A stretch of DNA of 64,000 bases from Pseudobutyrivibrio xylanivorans (GTDB lineage Bacteria > Bacillota > Clostridia > Lachnospirales > Lachnospiraceae), in assembly GCF_010906925.1 (NCBI RefSeq), contig NZ_VTVE01000003.1, positions 124,001 through 188,000 of the forward strand, written 5' to 3'. Shown one piece after another: positions 43,254 through 51,283 of this stretch. The stretch's first letter is position 1, and every line of letters begins with the position of its first letter. Position numbers and translations under genes: made by a program. Under the pieces are notes generated by a model that saw only the letters and a program-made list of their open reading frames with translations, searched no databases and was not told the origin of the DNA.

Positions 43254-44300
43254 ATGGAAAATGTTTTTATTAAAGAGGATGATTCAATTTTAGATGCCAT
43301 GAGGACTTTTGATGCCAGTGGCAGGAAGACAGCCTTCATCATTGATGAGGACAAAAAGCTCCTTGCTGCAGTTTCAGAGGGTGACGTCCGCCGCTTTATT
43401 TTGTCTGGCGGTGATTTGAATGATTCTGTAAAGAAAATAGCAAACTATAAGCCTCGTAGCCTGAAAGAGGACGAGAGAGATGATGCATATGATTTCCTTC
43501 GTCGTCATAATATTCAGGGTCTTCCTATTGTGGATGAAAATGGGGTTGTTATTGATACTGTTTTCTGGAGTGAAAATCATTATAAGAAGCAGAGCGAGTT
43601 AAGCTGCCCAGTTGTTATGATGGCAGGAGGCAAGGGAACTCGCCTTTATCCGTATACACGTATTCTTCCAAAGCCTCTTATTCCAGTTGGAGAAAAGCCA
43701 ATTGCTGAGCTTATAATGGATAGCTTTTCTGAGTACGGAATAAATAGAATGATTTTAGTCGTTAACCATAAGAAAAATATGATTAAGTCATATTTTGGTG
43801 AGGTTGATAAGCCTTATACTATTGAATATGTAGATGAGGATACTCCACTTGGTACAGGTGGTGGACTTTCCCTTCTTAGAGGTAAGGTAGATGAGACATT
43901 TATCCTTACAAATTGCGATATTCTAATCGAAGAAGATTATTCTAAAATATATGCTCACCATAAGGCTGAGGGCAATGTGATTACAATGGTCTGCTCTCTT
44001 CGCAATTTCCAGGTTGCTTATGGCGTAGTGGAATTTGGCGAGCATGGAAATATTACTGACATGAAAGAAAAGCCTGAGTTTAGTTTTTTTACAAACACAG
44101 GTATCTATATAGTTGAGCCTGAAGTAATTGATTATATTAAAGATGGTGAATTTATCGGATTCCCAGATATTATCAATAGACTAAAGGATGATGGTAAAAA
44201 GGTTGGAGTATATCCAATCAATGAAAACACATGGATGGACATGGGCCAGCTGGACGAGCTTGGCAAGATGGAAAACCGTCTTAGAGGGATTAGCAAATAA
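43254..44300 (+). CDS. CBS-domain sugar-1-phosphate nucleotidyltransferase (PtmE-like)
   Basis: The product has 348 aa. Two CBS motifs (residues 1-115) are fused to a nucleotidyltransferase domain with VVMMAGGKGTRLYPYT near 122, LPKPLIPVGEKP, and metal Asp in LTNCDILIEEDY. This architecture matches PtmE of the Campylobacter legionaminate pathway, which activates glucosamine-1-phosphate with GTP. A similar role here would give a GDP-sugar substrate for LegB; the nucleotide specificity cannot be read directly. CBS domains may bind adenosine nucleotides for regulation. GGCGGAG lies about 11 nt before the ATG. Confidence 0.82.
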   Translation: MENVFIKEDDSILDAMRTFDASGRKTAFIIDEDKKLLAAVSEGDVRRFILSGGDLNDSVKKIANYKPRSLKEDERDDAYDFLRRHNIQGLPIVDENGVVIDTVFWSENHYKKQSELSCPVVMMAGGKGTRLYPYTRILPKPLIPVGEKPIAELIMDSFSEYGINRMILVVNHKKNMIKSYFGEVDKPYTIEYVDEDTPLGTGGGLSLLRGKVDETFILTNCDILIEEDYSKIYAHHKAEGNVITMVCSLRNFQVAYGVVEFGEHGNITDMKEKPEFSFFTNTGIYIVEPEVIDYIKDGEFIGFPDIINRLKDDGKKVGVYPINENTWMDMGQLDELGKMENRLRGISK

Positions 44301-44319
44301 CATATAGAGAGGACTTGTT

Positions 44320-46005
44320 TTGGAAAAAATCAAAAGCTTTTTTTGTCCAATGACAAAGGATAAGGCATTTAGACTTGGTGCGGTTCTTTTGGCTGCAGTA
44401 GGTACAATTTTTGCTACAGTATTCTTTATTTTAAATTGTTTTAACACATCAAAATCTAAATTTTATAATGGATATTTTCTCTTTATCTTATTGATAATGA
44501 TTGCAACAACTGTTTATTTACTTAGATTTTTGTTGCTAGATAAAAAGTGGAGCTATCCAAGAGTGTTTGTGGTATTGGCACTAGGCTGGAGCATTAGTAT
44601 GCAGCTTGTTATGCCACCTATTTCTGGTGTAGATGAGGTGTCACATTATTATGGTGCTTATCACTGCTCAAACATTTTACTTGGTATGAAAGACCACGAC
44701 TTCGAGACTGAGCGTCAGGAAGAGTGGGGCAGATGGATACAGGGTACTACATATTTTGAGATGAGAGCTGAGGATTATATCTTACTTCCTACAGTGGATA
44801 TCACATTCCCTTATCAGTACCAGGTGCTTGCAGATGGCAATTGGTTCCATTGCCCAGAAGAGGCCAAGCAATTGGTGAAGTGTTATGAGTATCCTGCTAG
44901 AGCAAGACGATATCTTGTTTCTGGTGCAGGAATGGCCATTGCTAGATTGCTCGGTTTTGGATTTGCTGGAACTATTTTTATGGGACGAATGATGAATTCT
45001 CTCTTACTTATTTTCATTGGATGGTTCTGTCTAAAGATTATCCCAGTTGGTAAGTTGCAGATAGTATCATTTGCATTATTCCCTACCATACTTCAGCTTT
45101 GTTCATCATATTCTTATGACAATATGAGTATTTTATTCTCGCTATTGCTACTTACTATGTGTCTATACTATAGTCAGGATCATGTAAAGCTTCATGCGTG
45201 GGATATTATAATAATTGCAATATGTATGGCTATGCTTATTCCAAACAAGACTGTTTATGCACTGTTTGGAGTTTGGTTCTTTATGATTCCAATTAAGAAA
45301 TGGTGGAAGGATGTAGGACTTAGTAAAAAGTGGTATGAGTACGGCATTCTTGCAGTGATTTTAGCTGGAATAATAGTAGTAGGTAAGAAGCTTATTACAA
45401 AATACTACTGGGCAATATATAGCCAGATTTTCTGGAAATGGGATGGTTCGATAGAGCAGGATGGCGAGATGCAGTCCTATACTTGGTATTATTTCAAGGA
45501 CCATATTCCTGAGACTCTTAAATTTGCATGGAATGGTATTAAGGTAGATTTCTGGTACAACATCAAGCATGTTATCGGTGCAGAAATCGGACATGTTAGA
45601 CTTAATGCAACAGTTCCAGTTGCATGCACAGTTTTACTTCTAATTTGCCTTATTGTTGGAATCGTAATTAACAAGGGCAAGAGAATTAAGCCATGGCAGT
45701 ATGTGATCCTAGGACTTGGATTGTTACTTTGCCTTGTAGCTGTATTTATCGGTTGTCTCGTTAGATTTACTCCTGTTGAGGGAAGCGAGAGAATCCAGAT
45801 TTCATACAGATATTTGATTCCAATATATATGTGTTTATCTGTTGCACTTGGAACAGATGCAAAAGAAAACAAAAAAGCTTTAGCGCTTATATATATTCAA
45901 AACATAGTTCTTATATTTGCTATGTGTGGCACACTTTACTTCTTGTTACATCTTAGAGATGGTCAGCCTGTGCCAGAAATTTTGAAACTTATAGGCATTT
46001 CATAA
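44320..46005 (+). CDS. Polytopic membrane protein, DUF2142-like, probable GT-C-type glycan enzyme
   Basis: The product has 561 aa and about twelve membrane helices. The first extracytoplasmic loop carries PPISGVDEVSHYYGAYHCSN, with the acidic-His motif (DE-x2-H) typical of DUF2142 and reminiscent of GT-C glycosyltransferases that use lipid-phosphate sugars on the outer face. The start is TTG at 44320 (GAGAGGA upstream). It may add side-chain sugars outside the membrane, which is inference from topology. It lies 19 nt after the nucleotidyltransferase gene and 23 nt before the ACP gene, so it belongs to the same transcript. Confidence 0.72.
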   Translation: MEKIKSFFCPMTKDKAFRLGAVLLAAVGTIFATVFFILNCFNTSKSKFYNGYFLFILLIMIATTVYLLRFLLLDKKWSYPRVFVVLALGWSISMQLVMPPISGVDEVSHYYGAYHCSNILLGMKDHDFETERQEEWGRWIQGTTYFEMRAEDYILLPTVDITFPYQYQVLADGNWFHCPEEAKQLVKCYEYPARARRYLVSGAGMAIARLLGFGFAGTIFMGRMMNSLLLIFIGWFCLKIIPVGKLQIVSFALFPTILQLCSSYSYDNMSILFSLLLLTMCLYYSQDHVKLHAWDIIIIAICMAMLIPNKTVYALFGVWFFMIPIKKWWKDVGLSKKWYEYGILAVILAGIIVVGKKLITKYYWAIYSQIFWKWDGSIEQDGEMQSYTWYYFKDHIPETLKFAWNGIKVDFWYNIKHVIGAEIGHVRLNATVPVACTVLLLICLIVGIVINKGKRIKPWQYVILGLGLLLCLVAVFIGCLVRFTPVEGSERIQISYRYLIPIYMCLSVALGTDAKENKKALALIYIQNIVLIFAMCGTLYFLLHLRDGQPVPEILKLIGIS

Positions 46006-46028
46006 GCATTTATTAATGGAGGAATACA

Positions 46029-46271
46029 ATGACTAGAGAAGAAGTATTTGAGACATTAACTGAGATTTTTCAGGATGTTTTCGATGATGATGAAATAGAA
46101 CTTACAGATGCTACAACAGCCGATGACATCGAGGATTGGGACTCACTTGAGCAGATTAATCTTGTAGTAGCTTGTGAGAAGAAATTCAACGTGAAGTTTG
46201 ATATGAAGGAAATCCAGGCCCTCAAAAACGTAGGCGAAATGGTAGACACGATATTATCAAAATTGAACTAG
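46029..46271 (+). CDS. Dedicated acyl carrier protein
   Basis: This 80-aa acidic protein has the phosphopantetheine site Ser39 in the motif EDWDSLEQINLV. It lacks similarity beyond family level to a housekeeping FabC/AcpP (the motif is W-DSL-E, not ADSLDTVE) and sits among glycan genes with a MaoC hydratase, an SDR and an acyltransferase. It probably carries a short acyl or hydroxyacyl group for N- or O-acylation of the sugar. Needs a phosphopantetheinyl transferase encoded elsewhere. TGGAGG precedes the ATG. Confidence 0.9.
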   Translation: MTREEVFETLTEIFQDVFDDDEIELTDATTADDIEDWDSLEQINLVVACEKKFNVKFDMKEIQALKNVGEMVDTILSKLN

Positions 46272-46280
46272 GTAGAAATA

Positions 46281-46367
46281 GCTAGTAGTTGACAATCTCT
46301 AAGTGTTTCCGGCAGGGAACATGTTAGTTCCCAGAGGAAACAGTTTAGGATTGTAAACGTAACTAGC
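46281..46367 (+). repeat. Family A structured element, copy A8 (leader of the MaoC gene)
   Basis: GCTAGT (46281-46286) pairs with ACTAGC (46362-46367); ACAATC with GATTGT (a whole-helix change from CAAGC/GCTTG); TGTTTCC with GGAAACA; the terminal hairpin is GGGAAC-ATGTTA-GTTCCC. The A/GTA loop is kept. It is the clearest copy for the three-tier fold. Confidence 0.83.
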
Positions 46368-46379
46368 GAGAGAATAATT

Positions 46380-46793
46380 ATGAATAAATACAAATTTGAA
46401 GAATTAAGTGTGGGAATGAGCGAAAGCTTCAATGTCACAATCACGGAGGATATGCTCTCTAAGTTTAGGGACATAACAGGTGATGTGAATCCCCTTCATA
46501 ATGACACAGAATTTGCAGTATCAAAAGGCCATCCGGGTAGGGTGGCATTTGGTATGCTTACAGCTAGTTTTTTATCTACTCTTGCTGGGGTATATATTCC
46601 AGGTGAGCGCAGTCTAATTCAGCAGGTGGAGACAAAATTTGCAAATCCTGTATACATAGGTGATGAGCTTACTGTAAAGGGCGAGATTACTGAGCTAATA
46701 GAGAGTGTTCAGAGGCTTGAGCTGAAGGTGACTATTACCAATCAAAATGGTAAAAAGGTACTTAGAGGAAAAATGCAAATATTGGTGGTATAG
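46380..46793 (+). CDS. MaoC-like (R)-specific enoyl-ACP/CoA hydratase
   Basis: This 137-aa hot-dog protein carries the hydratase-2 motif with catalytic Asp35 and His40 in ITGDVNPLHND, followed by FAVSKGHPGRVAFGML. Such enzymes reversibly hydrate a trans-2-enoyl thioester to (R)-3-hydroxyacyl. Next to an ACP and an FabG-like SDR, it would make or interconvert a 3-hydroxyacyl group, for example 3-hydroxybutyryl, for sugar modification. GAGAG after element A8 serves as the ribosome site. Confidence 0.85.
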   Translation: MNKYKFEELSVGMSESFNVTITEDMLSKFRDITGDVNPLHNDTEFAVSKGHPGRVAFGMLTASFLSTLAGVYIPGERSLIQQVETKFANPVYIGDELTVKGEITELIESVQRLELKVTITNQNGKKVLRGKMQILVV

Positions 46794-46797
46794 AGTT

Positions 46798-46818
46798 AAG
46801 AGGTCTAGTAGACCTCTT
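46798..46818 (+). other. Perfect hairpin between the MaoC and SDR genes
   Basis: AAGAGGTCT-AGT-AGACCTCTT is a perfect 9-bp inverted repeat without a downstream T-run, so it is more likely an RNA-processing or stability hairpin than a terminator. Confidence 0.5.
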
Positions 46819-46845
46819 ATACCTGACTTTTAGGAGAATATATTC

Positions 46846-47580
46846 ATGAGAGAAAACAAGATACTATTTGTAACAGGTGCATCTTCCGAGGTAGGATGCG
46901 GGCTTATAAATCAGGTCGCTGACAACTATGATGTAATTGTGGCTCATTACAGAAGCAGCGTGGATAGACTTTTACCATTAGAGGAGAAGCTTGGTGATAA
47001 GCTTGTAATGGTTCAGGCTGATTTTTCTGATGCCATGTCTGTAAGAAAGATGCTTGATTTTATGGAGCAGCGGGAATTGACACCGGATCATATAGTTCAT
47101 TTGGCAGCTCTTCCAATGGAGAACAAGCACTTTAAGAAGCAGGATTGGTGTAATTTTGCGGAGAATATTGAGACAGACCTTAGACCAGTAGTAGATATCT
47201 TAAAGGATTTCCTCCCTGCTATGAGCAAGCAGAAATATGGCAAGATTGTATTTATGCTTACAAGCTGCACGGTAGGGATGCCACCAAAATATACTAGCGT
47301 ATATACAACTGCAAAATACGCATGCCTTGGTCTCATGAAGTCACTTGCAGCAGAGTATGCAGACAAGGGAATCACAGTTAATGGCGTGAGCCCAGAGATG
47401 ATTGACACTAGATTTTTACAGGACCTTCCTGATTTAATAAAAGAAATGAATGCTAATTCAATGCCACAGGGTAAGAATCTTACAGTGGACCAGGTGGTTC
47501 CAACAATTGAGTTCTTATTATCTGACGGGGCCGATATGATAAACGGTCAGAATATTGCTATCAATGATGGCAAGGCTTAA
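46846..47580 (+). CDS. Short-chain dehydrogenase/reductase, FabG-like
   Basis: This 244-aa classical SDR has the cofactor loop FVTGASSEVGCG, the catalytic Ser140 (MLTSCTVG), Tyr153 and Lys157 (YTTAK), and the C-terminal GQNIAINDGKA. It could reduce a 3-ketoacyl-ACP to the 3-hydroxyacyl form, the FabG reaction, working with the adjacent ACP and MaoC proteins. A sugar-nucleotide substrate is the alternative. AGGAG lies about nine nt upstream. Two short CCGAAAT/ATTTCGG hairpins (47581-47613) separate it from the acyltransferase gene. Confidence 0.82.
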   Translation: MRENKILFVTGASSEVGCGLINQVADNYDVIVAHYRSSVDRLLPLEEKLGDKLVMVQADFSDAMSVRKMLDFMEQRELTPDHIVHLAALPMENKHFKKQDWCNFAENIETDLRPVVDILKDFLPAMSKQKYGKIVFMLTSCTVGMPPKYTSVYTTAKYACLGLMKSLAAEYADKGITVNGVSPEMIDTRFLQDLPDLIKEMNANSMPQGKNLTVDQVVPTIEFLLSDGADMINGQNIAINDGKA

Positions 47581-47632
47581 CCGAAATGAATTTCGCCGAA
47601 ATGGATTTCGGTAAATTTGAAAGGAAGAAAAC

Positions 47633-48253
47633 ATGAGAAATCTTGTTATTGTAGGTACCGGTGGTGCTGGTAAGGAGACAAAATGGTTGGCAGAGCGAAT
47701 TAATGCGGTGACGCCAACTTGGAATATACTTGGATTTATTGACATGGAGCCGGGAGAGGGTGTCATAGGTGATGACAGCTATATCACGGATACAACAGAG
47801 AATTTGGATGTTGTAATTGCTATGGGTTCCATGGAACGACGTAAGTTTTTATATGAGCTTTACAAGAAAAATCCTAAGGTGCATTTTCCTAATCTTATAG
47901 ATCCAACTGCTATCGTATCAGATGCAGTAGAGATGGGTGAGGGCAATGTAATTTGCGCCGGAGCCATCATTACAGTAGATGTTAAAATTGGCAATCAGAA
48001 TCTGATTAATTTTAATTGCACAATAGCTCATGACTCAGTTTTAGGTGATTACAATACCCTTAATCCTAATGCAAACATTTCAGGGGCATGTACTCTTGGC
48101 AATCTCATCGAAGTTGGCACTGGCTCACAGATTGTACAGGGCAAAAAAATTGGCGACGAGACCCATATTTGGGCAGGCTCTTGTGTCATCAAAAACACTA
48201 AGGGCCGCTGCGAAGTGGTCGGTGTACCGGCTAAGACTGTCTTGAAATTCTAG
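47633..48253 (+). CDS. NeuD/PglD-family sugar N- or O-acyltransferase
   Basis: This 206-aa protein has an N-terminal Rossmann-like PglD_N domain (LVIVGTGGAGKETKWLAERI) followed by left-handed beta-helix hexapeptide repeats and the probable catalytic His133 in NCTIAHDSV. Relatives acetylate 4-amino sugars (PglD, LegH) or sialic acid hydroxyls (NeuD). In this cluster it is the likely acyltransferase for the LegC product; the neighbouring ACP module raises the possibility that it takes an acyl-ACP donor. That is inference. GGAAG precedes the ATG. Confidence 0.85.
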   Translation: MRNLVIVGTGGAGKETKWLAERINAVTPTWNILGFIDMEPGEGVIGDDSYITDTTENLDVVIAMGSMERRKFLYELYKKNPKVHFPNLIDPTAIVSDAVEMGEGNVICAGAIITVDVKIGNQNLINFNCTIAHDSVLGDYNTLNPNANISGACTLGNLIEVGTGSQIVQGKKIGDETHIWAGSCVIKNTKGRCEVVGVPAKTVLKF

Positions 48254-48287
48254 CGGGGCCGTAGCAAATTAATAAATAAGTAAAAAA

Positions 48288-48307
48288 GTTTGTAGACCGT
48301 AACAAGC
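48288..48307 (+). repeat. Minimal family A hairpin (solo outer helix)
   Basis: GTTTGT-AGACC-GTA-ACAAGC keeps the outer helix and the A...GTA loop of family A but lacks the inner and apical parts. It lies 23 nt before the complete copy A9. Confidence 0.5.
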
Positions 48308-48330
48308 AAATATTAAAGGAAGTAAAAGTA

Positions 48331-48414
48331 GGAGGTAGTTAGCAAGCTCTTATATTACTCAAGCGAATCGTGTTAGATGAGCGGAGTAATATAAGGCTTG
48401 TGAACGTAACCTCC
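48331..48414 (+). repeat. Family A structured element, copy A9 (leader of the WbuB-like GT gene)
   Basis: GGAGGT (48331-48336) pairs with ACCTCC (48409-48414); the inner helix is GCAAGC/GCTTGT with one G-U; the long middle helix CTTATATTACTC/GAGTAATATAAG is perfect over 12 bp; the terminal hairpin is ATC-GTGTTA-GAT. The 3' ACCTCC arm is immediately followed by GGGAG, the ribosome site, so alternative pairing CTCC/GGAG is possible. Confidence 0.83.
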
Positions 48415-48425
48415 GGGAGAAAAAC

Positions 48426-49625
48426 TTGGAAAAGAAACATATTTTAATAATTTGCCAGCACTTTTATCCGGAGAATTTTAGGATAAACGATATGGCCTTC
48501 GAGTGGGTAAAGCGAGGCTACAAGGTCACTGCAGTGACCGGCACTCCTAATTATCCAACAGGGAAGTTTTTCCCAGGCTATAGCTGGTTCAAACATACAA
48601 AAGATAATATAAATGGTGTGGAGATTTTTAGAATTCCACTTATTGCACCAGGCCATAATAAGCTTGGATTGATTCTGAATTATTTCAGCTTTCCATTCTT
48701 TGGTTTTTGGTGGCAGCTGTTTTCAAAAATAAAAGCGGATGAGGTTTTTATGTTTGAGACTTCGCCAATGAATCAATGTATGGTTGGCGTGAGATTTGCC
48801 AAGAGACATAAGATTCCATGCTATTTATACGTTCAGGATTTGTGGCCTGAAAATGTTGAGATGATTACAGGTATCCATTCACCTATAGTGATTAAGCCTA
48901 TAGAGAGAATGGTTAGAAAGATATACAAGGGCTGTACTCATATTTGGGGAACCAGTCCAAGCTTTGTGGATTCGATTCGCAAATACGTAGATGAGAGTGA
49001 GCATGATAAGGTTAGTTTTTGGCCTCAGTATGCGGAGGAGTTTTATCAGCCACTTCCTAAAAAGGAGCATCAGGGCTTTAATGTAATCTTCACTGGCAAT
49101 ATTGGACAGGCTCAGGGCTTGGAGATTCTTCCTGAGGCTGCGAAAATCCTTAAAGAGCAGGGTAAGAAAGACATTTGCTTTACAATTGTTGGCGACGGTA
49201 GAGCAAGAAAAAGCTTCGAGGCTGCCATTACTGAAAATGGCGTATGGCATATGTTTGAATTTGTAGGTAGGGTTAGTCCTGAAGAGGTTCCATCACAGCT
49301 TGCCAAGGGAGATGCGGCCTTTATATCTTTTGCCGACGATGAGCTTTTTGCTAAGACTATTCCTGCTAAGCTTCAGTCATATATGGCTTGCGCTATGCCT
49401 ATTATTGCATCTGCAAAGGGCGAGACAGCCAGAATCATCAGCGAGGCTGACTGCGGTATGTGCTCAGATATTGGAAATGCTGAAGAGCTTGCAGAAAATA
49501 TTTGCAAGATGGCAGCTATGTCTAAAGAGCGCTTAATGGAAATGAGTGAAAACGCGAAAAAATATAACGATAAAAACTTTAATAAAAAGCAGCTTATGGA
49601 CCAAATGGATTCTTATTTGAGATAA
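48426..49625 (+). CDS. GT4 glycosyltransferase, WbuB-like
   Basis: This 399-aa GT-B enzyme begins LIICQHFYPENFRINDMAFEW, the WbuB/WcaI-type N-terminus. The second domain has VIFTGNIGQAQGLEILPEAA and the sugar-nucleotide site around AFISFADDELFAKTIPAKLQ. Relatives transfer N-acetyl-6-deoxyhexosamines such as FucNAc in O-antigen synthesis, so a 6-deoxy-amino sugar donor is possible here. The start is TTG at 48426 with GGGAG six nt upstream, at the end of element A9. Confidence 0.87.
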   Translation: MEKKHILIICQHFYPENFRINDMAFEWVKRGYKVTAVTGTPNYPTGKFFPGYSWFKHTKDNINGVEIFRIPLIAPGHNKLGLILNYFSFPFFGFWWQLFSKIKADEVFMFETSPMNQCMVGVRFAKRHKIPCYLYVQDLWPENVEMITGIHSPIVIKPIERMVRKIYKGCTHIWGTSPSFVDSIRKYVDESEHDKVSFWPQYAEEFYQPLPKKEHQGFNVIFTGNIGQAQGLEILPEAAKILKEQGKKDICFTIVGDGRARKSFEAAITENGVWHMFEFVGRVSPEEVPSQLAKGDAAFISFADDELFAKTIPAKLQSYMACAMPIIASAKGETARIISEADCGMCSDIGNAEELAENICKMAAMSKERLMEMSENAKKYNDKNFNKKQLMDQMDSYLR

Positions 49626-49715
49626 TTTGTCTAATAAGCGCATTGACTTTTAAAGTCCAAAAATATATTTTTTGTACATATACTAAGTTTATTAATTACC
49701 CGAAGGAGGTATGAC

Positions 49716-50354
49716 ATGAATAATATTTTAGTTATCGGAGCGCATTTTGATGATGCGGAGCTTGGTGCAGGCGGTACTATGGCAAAATATGTTGCTATGG
49801 GACATAATGTATACAAAATCACATTGACAGATACAGAAGTTAAGTCAGACTTGATGAACCTTGATATCAAAACAGAGACAGGTAGAGAGAACAGTGCTAA
49901 TGCATGCGCAGCTATCGGCGCAAAGGAAATCGATTTCCCAGCAGCTAAATATGGTAATTTGACTTACACACAGGAGACTATGCAGGCTCTTGAAAAGGTT
50001 ATCTCAGATTACGACATTGATACATGTATTTTCCACTTCAAGGAGGATTACAACACAGATCACTTAGCAGCTAATCAGATTTGCTATACTGCAGCTAGAC
50101 ACTGTGACAACCTTCTTATGTTCCAGTCAAATCCATATATCATTGGCGAATCATTCTATCCAAATGTTTTTGTGGATGTGACAGATTACGTAGAGAAGAA
50201 GCGTGCAGCACTTCAGTGCTATGAGGCAGCTCACAACAGACAGGGTAACTTGTTTGAGACAAATATCGAGCGCAATAAGATTTGGGGCTACGGTAACCAC
50301 TGTGGATATGCTGAAGGATTTGTAGCTGTAAAATTAAAATTAGAAGAGCACTAA
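49716..50354 (+). CDS. PIG-L family deacetylase
   Basis: This 212-aa LmbE/PIG-L protein has the zinc motif IGAHFDDAELGAGGTM (AHxDD) and the distant metal His in NTDHLAANQICYTAAR. These enzymes remove N-acetyl groups from GlcNAc-containing substrates. Beside legI and legF it probably de-acetylates an amino-sugar intermediate or the nonulosonate, freeing an amine for acylation or amidination, which is inference from context. A near-perfect GAAGGAGG site precedes the ATG. A TTGACT...TATTTT promoter-like pair lies in 49645-49675. Confidence 0.87.
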   Translation: MNNILVIGAHFDDAELGAGGTMAKYVAMGHNVYKITLTDTEVKSDLMNLDIKTETGRENSANACAAIGAKEIDFPAAKYGNLTYTQETMQALEKVISDYDIDTCIFHFKEDYNTDHLAANQICYTAARHCDNLLMFQSNPYIIGESFYPNVFVDVTDYVEKKRAALQCYEAAHNRQGNLFETNIERNKIWGYGNHCGYAEGFVAVKLKLEEH

Positions 50355-50422
50355 AATAGAGTGTAGGATTTTGTTTTTCATCAGTAAAACAAAAGGTTAT
50401 AATAATTATAAATTGACATTTA

Positions 50423-50447
50423 AGAAGGCGAGCAAGGCTCGTCTTCT
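50423..50447 (+). other. Strong hairpin in the leader of the GT2 gene
   Basis: AGAAGGCGAGC pairs with GCTCGTCTTCT (one mismatch) around AAG, ending 17 nt before the start codon, without a T-run. Another inverted repeat TTTTGTTTT/AAAACAAAA lies at about 50371. Both may regulate or process the intercistronic RNA. Confidence 0.45.
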
Positions 50448-50464
50448 GTTGTAAAGGGAAAAAT

Positions 50465-51283
50465 ATGAAGGTAGCATTTGGGACAGTTATTTACAAGCAG
50501 GCACGAGAATATTTTGATGATTTGATGTACTGCGTCTTTCATCAGACTGATTCGAAATTTGATGTGTTGATTGTAAATGACAATTATTCAAAAGATGAAT
50601 TAAAAAATCTTAATATGGATGCAGATGTGTTCGTAGACCTGGAGCCAAGGCATGTATCTATTGCTCAGACACGTATTGAGATGATTCGTGCTGCAAAAAA
50701 AGCAGGTTATGATTTATTAGTAGTTTCAGATGCAGATGATACATTTGCTCTCAACAGAATTGAAGAGTACAAAAAGGCGTACCAATTAGACAAATCATAC
50801 GCTTTCTACTATAATGAATTAGTTACGGAAGATGGAAAAGTAGTGCTTGAGAATTTGCCTGACAGGGTGGATTCCGCTAGAGCTATTTCCCAGTCAAATT
50901 TTATCGGAATGTCTATTGCAGCTATTAATCTAAACATGATTGATGATGCATTTATAGATACCTTATCAGAGGGGGATTGCCCTGTATTTGACTGGTATTT
51001 TTACACAAGACTTCTGATGGATATTGGTCCTGGCAAGCTGGTCAAAAATGCAGCTACAATCTACCGTATTCACGACAACAATCAGGTGGGTACCACACAT
51101 GATGTGCAGCAGGAACTTAGCGTCAAGCTGACCCACTACAGTAACTTAGCTAAACGCTATCCATACTTTAAGCATCTTTACGATGATCTTAAGGCATTGG
51201 ATATTAATAAAATAGATACATCAGTCAGCCACAATGGCTACTGGTGGAGCAATATAATTATGGAGGATTCCTATGAGATTTAA
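50465..51283 (+). CDS. GT2-family glycosyltransferase
   Basis: The 272-aa GT-A fold starts KVAFGTVIYKQAREYFDDLMYCVFHQ and has the metal-binding DADD in LLVVSDADDTFALNRIEEY, with CPVFDWYFYTRLL and IYRIHDNNQ in the acceptor half. It would invert a nucleotide-sugar onto an unknown acceptor. It overlaps legI by 11 nt and so is translationally coupled to the nonulosonate synthase, suggesting a role with that sugar. Some coupled proteins of this type are found next to sialic acid synthases; exact function unknown. Confidence 0.8.
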   Translation: MKVAFGTVIYKQAREYFDDLMYCVFHQTDSKFDVLIVNDNYSKDELKNLNMDADVFVDLEPRHVSIAQTRIEMIRAAKKAGYDLLVVSDADDTFALNRIEEYKKAYQLDKSYAFYYNELVTEDGKVVLENLPDRVDSARAISQSNFIGMSIAAINLNMIDDAFIDTLSEGDCPVFDWYFYTRLLMDIGPGKLVKNAATIYRIHDNNQVGTTHDVQQELSVKLTHYSNLAKRYPYFKHLYDDLKALDINKIDTSVSHNGYWWSNIIMEDSYEI

